From assembly GCA_021805955.1 (NCBI GenBank), contig JAJZDO010000021.1, forward strand, positions 1 to 12,186: 12,186 bases of DNA, read 5' to 3'. This DNA comes from Acidobacteriota bacterium (GTDB taxonomy: Bacteria; Acidobacteriota; Terriglobia; Terriglobales; Acidobacteriaceae). The stretch's first letter is position 1, and the number at the start of each line of letters is the position of its first letter. Below the pieces are notes generated by a model. The model saw only the letters and a program-made list of their open reading frames with translations, searched no databases and was not told where the DNA came from. The position numbers and the translations under genes are program-made. This document shows, piece by piece, positions 6,805 to 12,186 of this stretch.

Positions 6805-8321
6805 CTGCCTTCGCCCACTCCCGACTGCACGCCCCGGATCTTGCGATCATCGGCGTGTACCTGGCGGGCATAACATGGTTCGGCCTGCGTTTTCGCAAGC
6901 CCGAGCGTACACTGCAAAGCTACTTTCTCGCCGACCGTAATATTCCCTGGTGGGCGATTATGCTTTCCATCGTCTCCGCTGAAACCAGCACGCTGACGAT
7001 CATCAGCGTGCCGGGGCTTGCCTTTACGGGGAACTTCGGATTTTTGCAGTTGGTGCTTGGGTATCTGCTCGGGCGTATCGTGGTGTGCATCGCTTTTCTG
7101 CCGCGCTACTTTGAGGGTCGCTTGCTCACGGCCTATCAGCTGATCGGCCGGCGTTTTGGCCCACGGCTGCACCGCATCACTGGACTCCTCTTTTTGGCGA
7201 CACGAGCGGCGGCCGAAGGAGTTCGCGTTTTTGCGGTTGCCATCGTTGTGCATGCAGCGCTCGGTACCGGGGATGTCGCCTCCATCGCGATCATCTCTTT
7301 GCTTACGCTGATCTACACCTTTGAGGGCGGCTTGTCGGCGGTCATTTGGACCGATGTGCTGCAGATGGGAATTTATGCCGGCGGCATCGGACTGGCCGTC
7401 TGGACGCTGGCGCACAATGTTCCCGGCGGATGGAGCACCATTCATGCAGTGGCCGGCAGCGCGGGCAAGTTCCGGCTGTTCGACTTCTCGCTGAACGTCT
7501 CGCGCACGTATACCTTTTGGGCCGGGCTGATCGGCGGCTGCTTCCTCACCATGGCGAGCCACGGCACCGATCAGCTTATGGTGCAGCGACTGCTCGCAGC
7601 CCGTAATCTGCGGAGTTCGCAAGCCGCACTGCTTGCCAGCGGTGTTCTCATCCTGCTGCAGTTTCTCGCTTTCCTCGGCATTGGGGCGGCTCTGTTTGTC
7701 TACTACACCCGGGTGGCAGCCACGCATCATTTCGTGAGTGCGGACGATGTGTTCCCGGCATTCATCGTTGCGAAGTTCCCTGTCGGCTTCGCCGGAATTA
7801 TGGTGGCGGCAATTCTGGCTGCCGCCATGTCCAACCTCAGCGCAGCGCTCAATTCCCTCTCCTCCACCAGCGTGGTCGATCTATATCTTCGCTTTGCGCC
7901 ACAGGCGAGCCCCGCGCGCCAGGTGTTTGTTTCGCGCGTGACCACCGTTGGCTGGGCCATCGTTCTATTTGCGCTTGCGATCCTGTCGCGCACGGGGGGG
8001 CATGTTGTGGAGCTGGGTTTGGCGATCGCCTCCGTGGCCTACGGGTCGCTGCTCGGAGTTTTCCTGCTCGGAGTTCTGACGCGACGCGCGAATGAGTCGG
8101 GCGCCATCGTCGGCATGGTCTTTGGATTCGCGCTCAACGTAGCGTTATGGCTACAGCCGCATGCGCTTCGCATTGCAGTTGCCGGTCTCGTGGTCGTGCT
8201 ACCCAAAATTGCGTGGACCTGGTACGTGGTCTTTGGCGCAGTGTTCACCTTTGCTGTTGGATATGTGACGAGCTTCTGGACAGATGTGGGGGCTCGTGAA
8301 GAAGTCGTCGAGCTTGCATAA
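6801..8321 (+). CDS. Sodium:solute symporter (SSS/SLC5 family)
   Basis: The 506-residue product is a polytopic inner-membrane protein with about 13 hydrophobic segments; the first is at residues 14-31. It would import a sugar or other small organic solute together with Na+. SSS hallmarks are FLADRNIPWW and the following AETSTLTIISVPG at about 42-72, and the TM8-type motif AAAMSNLSAALNSLSST at about 340-356. The Ser/Asn residues of that motif correspond to the Na2 sodium-site region in this family. The start is a TTG at 6801 that overlaps the GH20 stop (TTGA). No Shine-Dalgarno is visible, and no later ATG or GTG leaves TM1 intact, so translation is probably coupled to GH20. Sitting between GH20 and the amidase-muramidase fusion, it most likely imports GlcNAc, MurNAc or a related product; SSS members also carry sialic acid, glucose and vitamins, so the substrate is inference. 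Confidence 0.9.
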   Translation: MTAFAHSRLHAPDLAIIGVYLAGITWFGLRFRKPERTLQSYFLADRNIPWWAIMLSIVSAETSTLTIISVPGLAFTGNFGFLQLVLGYLLGRIVVCIAFLPRYFEGRLLTAYQLIGRRFGPRLHRITGLLFLATRAAAEGVRVFAVAIVVHAALGTGDVASIAIISLLTLIYTFEGGLSAVIWTDVLQMGIYAGGIGLAVWTLAHNVPGGWSTIHAVAGSAGKFRLFDFSLNVSRTYTFWAGLIGGCFLTMASHGTDQLMVQRLLAARNLRSSQAALLASGVLILLQFLAFLGIGAALFVYYTRVAATHHFVSADDVFPAFIVAKFPVGFAGIMVAAILAAAMSNLSAALNSLSSTSVVDLYLRFAPQASPARQVFVSRVTTVGWAIVLFALAILSRTGGHVVELGLAIASVAYGSLLGVFLLGVLTRRANESGAIVGMVFGFALNVALWLQPHALRIAVAGLVVVLPKIAWTWYVVFGAVFTFAVGYVTSFWTDVGAREEVVELA

Positions 8322-8327
8322 AGCTCG
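8309..8327 (+). other. Small hairpin spanning the symporter stop codon
   Basis: CGAGCTT and AAGCTCG form a perfect 7-bp stem around a 5-nt GCATA loop that includes most of the TAA stop. No T run follows and the next gene starts 26 nt after the stop, so termination is unlikely. It could influence mRNA stability or re-initiation at the next TTG. Confidence 0.35.
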
Positions 8328-8335
8328 CAAACCCT

Positions 8336-8339
8336 GGAG
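8336..8339 (+). promoter_or_regulatory. Ribosome binding site deciding a TTG start
   Basis: GGAG (in CTGGAGTT) lies 8 nt before the TTG at 8348. It supports TTG as the true start of the fusion enzyme; the next in-frame candidate is another TTG at 8372, with no comparable ribosome site. Confidence 0.55.
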
Positions 8340-8347
8340 TTACTCTC

Positions 8348-10786
8348 TTGATCTACTCATCGCTTGAACGGTTGCATCGGTTACTGCTTGCGTGCGCTAC
8401 CCTTTTCCTGCTCTCGCCGGCCTGCCATGGCGCCATCGCACAACAACCTGCGCGGCCAGACTTCAGCGGGATCGACCGGATCGTCAACCAGGCAGTGGCC
8501 AATCATCTGCTTCCAGGTGCGGTCGTCATCGTGGGACATAAAGGCCGGGTCGTCTTTGAGCGCGCTTACGGGGAGCGATCGCTGGAGCCCACGCGCACCC
8601 CGATGCATGAGACAACAATCTTCGATATGGCGTCCATGACGAAGGTTATGGCGACGACGACGGCCGCGATGGAACTCTACCAGCAGGGCCGGTTCCGGCT
8701 GAACGATCCCGTCGCCAAATATCTTCCCGCGTTCGCACAGAACGGGAAGGCGCACATCACGATCCGGCAGTTGATGACGCACTACTCCGGGCTGCCCCCG
8801 GACCTTGACCTGAAGCAACCCTGGTCCGGCAAACAGACTGCGTATGCGATGGCCATGGCTGTCAAACCGGATCATCCGCCGGGGACGCAGTTCCGCTACA
8901 GCGACATTAACTTTATCGTCATGGGCGCGCTGGTCGAAAAGCTCACTGGAATGACGCTCGACCAATACGCCGCAAAATATGTCTTCGCGCCGATGAACAT
9001 GACGCACACGCGCTACCTGCCCCCAGCCAGCTGGCGGCCCGAAATTGCGCCCACCCAGTACGACGAAAACCATCACATGCTGCTGGGAGTGGTGCACGAT
9101 CCAACGGCGCGGCGCATGGGTGGCGTTGCGGGACATGCCGGCCTCTTCAGCACGGCAAGCGACGTTTCACTATTCGCCCAGGCGCTCCTCAACCGGCTCG
9201 CCGGGCGGCCGAGCGATTTTCCTGTAAACCGGCTGACCGTGGAGAAGATGACAACCCCGCAGCAGCCAGCGACCGGGACCTCCCTGCGTGGGTTAGGGTG
9301 GGACATCGAAAGCCCATTTTCGGGTAACCGCGGTGAGCTCTTTCCAGTGGGAGGATTCGGTCATACGGGCTTTACCGGGACAGATATCTGGATGGACCCG
9401 TGGAGCAACAGCTACGTCATTCTGCTGAGCAATCGTGTGCATCCGAACGGTGGAGTGAGCACCATCGGCGTGGAAGGGCAAGTAGCCAACGCCGCGGCGG
9501 AGGCGTTGAACATTCAAATTCCGGAGCACGGGAAGGAGATTGCGCGGCTCACCGGCTATAACGAATCGCTGACGAATATGCGGCGCTGGGGCAGCCGCAA
9601 CGGCACCGTTCTTACAGGAATCGACGTTCTGGAAAAGGATCATTTTGCCCAGCTTGCCGCGCTGCGGCAGAAGCATGGCGGACACTTGCAGGTGGGAATT
9701 CTGACAAACGATACAGCGGTCGATGGTAAGGGAAGGCGGACGATTGATGTTCTAGCGCATGACGCGCCCCCAGCCGTGCCTGGCCTTTCGGTGACCACGC
9801 TTTTCAGTCCGGAGCATGGATTGAGCGCTTCCCTCGACACCACGCACATCAACAGCGGAACCGATGCCGCCACCGGTCTGCCGGTCATCAGCCTCTACGG
9901 CTCGAACGAAGCGCAACGGCGGCCGCCCATCGATAAACTACGCGATCTTGATGCGATTGTGATCGACCTGCGGGATGTGGGCGTGCGGTTTTATACCTTT
10001 GAAACTGCCGCTGCTTACGTAATGCAGGCGGCTGCCAGGACGGGGACCGACGTCGTTGTGCTTGACCGCCCCGATCCCATCACAGGCTCTTTTGTCCAGG
10101 GGCCGGTTTCCGATCCCGGCCAGTCCAGCTATACGGGCTTTCTGCCGTTGCCGGTCCGCCACGGCATGACGTTCGGGGAGCTGGCGCGGTACTTCAACGG
10201 AGAGGGCCATCTGGGAGCAGCGCTGACGGTGGTGCCGATTGAAGGCTGGCAGCGCGGCGACTGGTATGACTCGACCGCTCTCCAGTGGGTGAACCCGTCA
10301 CCGAATCTGCGCAATCTAGAGGAAGCGACTCTTTACCCTGGGATCGGGATGATTGAGACATCCAACATCTCGGTCGGCCGCGGCACCGATACACCGTTTC
10401 TCTGGATCGGTGCGCCCTGGATCCATGCGACGCAGTTCGCGGCGGCGCTGAACGCGCGATTCATTCCGGGCGTGCGATTCGTGCCGGTGCAGTTCACGCC
10501 AGCGGCTCCCTACCCTTACGCCGGGCAGCTATGCAGCGGCGTGCAGTTTGTCATTACGCAGCGCAACGTTCTGAATGCTCCGGAACTAGGCCTGGAAGTG
10601 GCCGCTATGCTGCACAAACTCTACCCGGCCAGCTATCACCTCGACGCAATCTCCCGGCTGGTCGCCAACCAGGCAACCATGCGCGCTCTGGAAGCCGGAG
10701 ATGATCCGCAGTCGATCGCTGAATCGTGGCAGACTGCAATCGACGCCTTTCAAGAGAAACGGAAATCCTATCTGCTATACCCATAG
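8348..10786 (+). CDS. namZ: Two-domain enzyme: AmiE/AmpH-like serine hydrolase fused to NamZ (DUF1343/GH171) exo-N-acetylmuramidase
   Basis: The 812-residue exported product (signal peptide about 1-35, probable cut after GAIA) has two complete domains. Residues about 40-400 are a serine beta-lactamase-fold hydrolase with SMTK at 96-99 (nucleophile Ser96, Lys99), YSD at 184-186 in place of YxN, and HTG at 339-341. Members of this family include peptidases, esterases and the MurNAc-L-alanine amidase AmiE of Bacillus. Residues about 423-812 are DUF1343: GILTN, SPEHG at 487-491, RDVGVRFYT at 542-550, LDRPDP, HGMTFGE, WVNPSPN at 647-653 and ISVGRGTD. Family members (NamZ, GH171) release MurNAc from non-reducing ends of peptidoglycan chains. 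Together they would strip peptide from MurNAc and then release the sugar in the periplasm. The gene starts 26 nt after the symporter stop, apparently as third gene of the operon. The gene symbol applies to the C-terminal half only; the substrate of the N-terminal half is inferred. Confidence 0.9.
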   Translation: MIYSSLERLHRLLLACATLFLLSPACHGAIAQQPARPDFSGIDRIVNQAVANHLLPGAVVIVGHKGRVVFERAYGERSLEPTRTPMHETTIFDMASMTKVMATTTAAMELYQQGRFRLNDPVAKYLPAFAQNGKAHITIRQLMTHYSGLPPDLDLKQPWSGKQTAYAMAMAVKPDHPPGTQFRYSDINFIVMGALVEKLTGMTLDQYAAKYVFAPMNMTHTRYLPPASWRPEIAPTQYDENHHMLLGVVHDPTARRMGGVAGHAGLFSTASDVSLFAQALLNRLAGRPSDFPVNRLTVEKMTTPQQPATGTSLRGLGWDIESPFSGNRGELFPVGGFGHTGFTGTDIWMDPWSNSYVILLSNRVHPNGGVSTIGVEGQVANAAAEALNIQIPEHGKEIARLTGYNESLTNMRRWGSRNGTVLTGIDVLEKDHFAQLAALRQKHGGHLQVGILTNDTAVDGKGRRTIDVLAHDAPPAVPGLSVTTLFSPEHGLSASLDTTHINSGTDAATGLPVISLYGSNEAQRRPPIDKLRDLDAIVIDLRDVGVRFYTFETAAAYVMQAAARTGTDVVVLDRPDPITGSFVQGPVSDPGQSSYTGFLPLPVRHGMTFGELARYFNGEGHLGAALTVVPIEGWQRGDWYDSTALQWVNPSPNLRNLEEATLYPGIGMIETSNISVGRGTDTPFLWIGAPWIHATQFAAALNARFIPGVRFVPVQFTPAAPYPYAGQLCSGVQFVITQRNVLNAPELGLEVAAMLHKLYPASYHLDAISRLVANQATMRALEAGDDPQSIAESWQTAIDAFQEKRKSYLLYP

Positions 10787-10803
10787 CCGAATCTCTGTTC
10801 GGC
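10786..10803 (+). terminator. Hairpin immediately after the fusion gene
   Basis: GCCGAA and TTCGGC form a perfect 6-bp stem with a 6-nt loop, starting at the last base of the TAG stop. There is no T run after it, so intrinsic termination is uncertain. It may mark the end of the GH20-symporter-fusion transcript, consistent with the 340-nt gap to the next gene. Confidence 0.35.
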
Positions 10804-11126
10804 CTCAACCTCTACGCTGGACGGGGCTGGCGCCGCGGACAACCGCGTCTCCGGCGGCCGCTCGCATGAAGCCGGACATCGTTCCTCGATGGCTCCTCGC
10901 TGCACCCGGGCGCGGATCGCTGCGGGCTCCGACCCAGAAAGTTCTGCCCAGCCTTCGTAGTTCGTGATATACGGTAGGGTTTCCTGGTGCTACCGGGAGG
11001 CTGAAAAAGCCTTCTTCAGGCGTGATGATTTGTCGTCATGTTTCTGCATCGGGCCTTGTTTCCCTGTGCTGAGAATGTCTGGCCCCGGAAGCGAGCAAAT
11101 ATCAAGCAGGATATAAGGGCTGACCC
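10787..11126. other. Intergenic region of 340 bp before the LacI gene
   Basis: No reading frame here is convincing. Besides the hairpin at its left edge it holds a small hairpin at 10998-11012 (AGGCT, GAAAA loop, AGCCT) followed by TCTTC, a weak terminator candidate for the operon. No copy of the GCAAACGTTTGC palindrome is present, so the sequence gives no sign of autoregulation of the LacI gene through that site. No good -35/-10 pair was found, although a promoter for the LacI gene is expected in the right half. The left half is GC-rich and open in a minus-strand frame that lacks a start codon. Confidence 0.5.
11115..11119 (+). promoter_or_regulatory. Ribosome binding site for the LacI gene
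   Basis: AAGGG lies 7 nt before the ATG at 11127. That start also places the helix-turn-helix at the normal distance from the N-terminus. Confidence 0.5.
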
Positions 11127-12152
11127 ATGGGCAGACGACCTCGCGCGACGACAACCATTTCCGATGTCGCCCGCGAATGCGGCGTGAGTACGATGACCGT
11201 TTCACGCGTCATCAACGGCAACAAGAGCGTGAGTGCGGAGATGGCAAGCCGCGTTCATGCGGCGATTGCCCGGCTCAACTATCAACCTAACGAAGCGGCC
11301 CGGATTCTGCGCGGACAATCGTCGCGCACCATCGGACTTTTACTGCCCAACCTGGCGGACACATTTTTCTCGCAATGTGCGCATGCCGTTCAGCAGCGCG
11401 CCGCGCAGAACGGCTACACCACGATGATCTTCGCGTGCGAGGGCGACCGGGAGAGCGAAGCCGAAGAATTGACCATCATGCGCTCGCGCAATATTGCAGG
11501 GATTGTCCTGGTGCCTTCAAACCGCAAGCTGGTGCCCCAGCTGCGACAGATGCGCAGTGCGGGCTTACCCATTGTGATGGTGGACCGCACGATCAGCGGA
11601 CTGGAAGCCGGACAGGTGCTGGTGGAAAATGAAGAAGGCGCGATCATGGCCGTCAATCATTTGATCGGACATGGCCACCGGCACATTCTATGTACGGGCT
11701 ACGACAGCGAATACGATTCCGTGGGGAAGCGCATCCAGGGCTATCGCCGCGCTATGGAGGACGCTGGACTGGAGCCGGAGTTACTGATCGTGGATCGGCC
11801 CGAGGCAGTAAGGCCGCATCTGTTGGCCAGAATGCACGCTCCCAATGCCCCCACGGCTCTCTTCACGCTCAATAATGTAACCTCAATCGAAGCTCTGCGG
11901 TCGCTGCAGTCTGAGGCATTCCCCGTCCCCGACCAGGTTGCGATCGTTGGCTTCGATGACTTTGAACTGGCCCCTTTGCTTGCAGTACCGTTGACCGCGG
12001 TCCGGCAACCGGCGTCCGAGCTAGGCGAGTGCGCCACGCAGATGCTGCTCGACAGCTTGAGCGAAGGGTCGCACAGCAGCTCGAAGACGGTCATTCTTCC
12101 CACCAGGCTGATCATTCGCAACTCCTGCGGTTGCATTTCTCACGGTCGCTGA
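11127..12152 (+). CDS. LacI/GalR-family transcriptional regulator
   Basis: The 341-residue product has the normal family length and layout. Residues about 9-31 are the helix-turn-helix (TISDVARECGVSTMTVSRVIN), with recognition helix STMTVSR. YQPN and the hinge helix AARILRG at 57-63 follow; Leu61 corresponds to the minor-groove leucine. From about residue 68 (TIGLLLPNLADTFF) it is a periplasmic-binding-protein-like effector domain, ending in the family signature VAIVGFDDFELAPLLAVPLTAVRQP and a late LIIRNSC segment. It would act as a homodimer whose DNA binding changes on sugar or metabolite binding. The effector cannot be read; a muropeptide-derived sugar is suggested by the neighbours. The palindrome GCAAACGTTTGC at 980-991 is its most likely operator in this window. 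Its stop overlaps the next start by one base (TGATG), so it is translated together with a downstream gene. Family assignment is firm, regulon is inferred. Confidence 0.93.
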   Translation: MGRRPRATTTISDVARECGVSTMTVSRVINGNKSVSAEMASRVHAAIARLNYQPNEAARILRGQSSRTIGLLLPNLADTFFSQCAHAVQQRAAQNGYTTMIFACEGDRESEAEELTIMRSRNIAGIVLVPSNRKLVPQLRQMRSAGLPIVMVDRTISGLEAGQVLVENEEGAIMAVNHLIGHGHRHILCTGYDSEYDSVGKRIQGYRRAMEDAGLEPELLIVDRPEAVRPHLLARMHAPNAPTALFTLNNVTSIEALRSLQSEAFPVPDQVAIVGFDDFELAPLLAVPLTAVRQPASELGECATQMLLDSLSEGSHSSSKTVILPTRLIIRNSCGCISHGR

Positions 12153-12186
12153 TGCACATCCCGCGGCGCGCCTTTCTTTCGACCCG
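12152..12186 (+). CDS. Start of a Tat-exported protein (cut by window edge)
   Basis: Only about 12 codons are present. An ATG at 12152 overlaps the LacI stop (TGATG), and the reading is MHIPRRAFLST followed by Arg. RRAFLS is a close match to the twin-arginine motif (RRxFL), so the product is probably folded in the cytoplasm and exported by Tat, often with a cofactor or metal. The near-certain coupling to the repressor suggests a function in the same pathway, but the protein family cannot be determined from this fragment. A chance ATG is possible; the combination of coupled start and RRxFL argues against it. Confidence 0.6.
   Translation, partial: MHIPRRAFLST

Noticed and set aside
6447..7730. 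A 427-codon minus-strand reading frame
   Set aside because: It lies opposite the GH20 and symporter genes, straddles their junction, has low-complexity charged sequence with no family motif, and is explained by GC-rich codons on the other strand.
8348..8460. Lipoprotein signal in the fusion enzyme (SPAC near residue 25)
   Set aside because: The residue three before the Cys is Ser and the next is Pro, which does not fit a lipobox; a standard cut after GAIA fits better.
11026..11040. ATGA...TCAT inverted repeat before the LacI gene as an operator
   Set aside because: Only 4-bp arms with an uneven centre and no resemblance to the palindrome at 980; expected by chance.
1..12186. CRISPR arrays, tRNA/rRNA genes, transposases or attachment sites
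   Set aside because: No regularly spaced repeats, no cloverleaf-like or rRNA-like segments, and no integrase or transposase motifs were seen on either strand.

Overview
The window looks like a chromosomal carbohydrate-scavenging locus from an Acidobacteriota member, most likely of the Terriglobia type (Granulicella, Terriglobus, Edaphobacter and relatives). The reasons are a very large Oar-like TonB-dependent receptor with an N-terminal carboxypeptidase-regulatory-like domain, moderately GC-rich coding, and a gram-negative envelope layout (signal peptides, outer-membrane barrel, Tat signal). This assignment is inferred from protein style, not from a marker gene.

Layout. (1) Positions 1-841, minus strand: the N-terminal part of an exported TPR protein, cut by the window edge. 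(2) About 842-1043: a divergent regulatory region with a perfect TTGACA box and a perfect LacI/PurR-type palindrome, GCAAACGTTTGC, which is part of a tandem 10-bp-phased arrangement. (3) 1044-4454: the Oar-like outer-membrane receptor, followed by a strong hairpin. (4) 4585-10786: a tight three-gene run made of a GH20-type beta-N-acetylhexosaminidase, a sodium:solute symporter that overlaps it by 4 bases, and an 812-residue two-domain enzyme. The last joins a serine beta-lactamase-fold hydrolase (AmiE/AmpH-like) to a complete DUF1343/NamZ (GH171) exo-beta-N-acetylmuramidase. (5) 10787-11126: a 340-bp gap with small hairpins and no convincing gene. (6) 11127-12152: a LacI-family repressor. (7) 12152-12186: the first codons of another gene, coupled to the repressor by TGATG and starting with a twin-arginine signal.

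Reading as a system. The genes together read as a peptidoglycan-fragment (muropeptide) utilisation locus. The receptor would bring cell-wall fragments across the outer membrane. GH20 would remove non-reducing-end GlcNAc, the AmiE-like half would remove the peptide from MurNAc, the NamZ half would release MurNAc, and the symporter would import a released sugar. The LacI protein is a good candidate to bind the palindrome in front of the receptor. Bacillus subtilis has the analogous set as separate genes (NagZ, AmiE, NamZ, MurP, MurR, MurQ). Here the exo-GlcNAcase is GH20 rather than GH3, the transporter is an SSS symporter rather than a PTS, and amidase and muramidase are one polypeptide. No MurNAc kinase or MurNAc-6-P etherase is visible, so the intracellular half of the pathway, if present, lies outside the window. 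The domain identities are well supported by motifs; substrate and regulation are inference.
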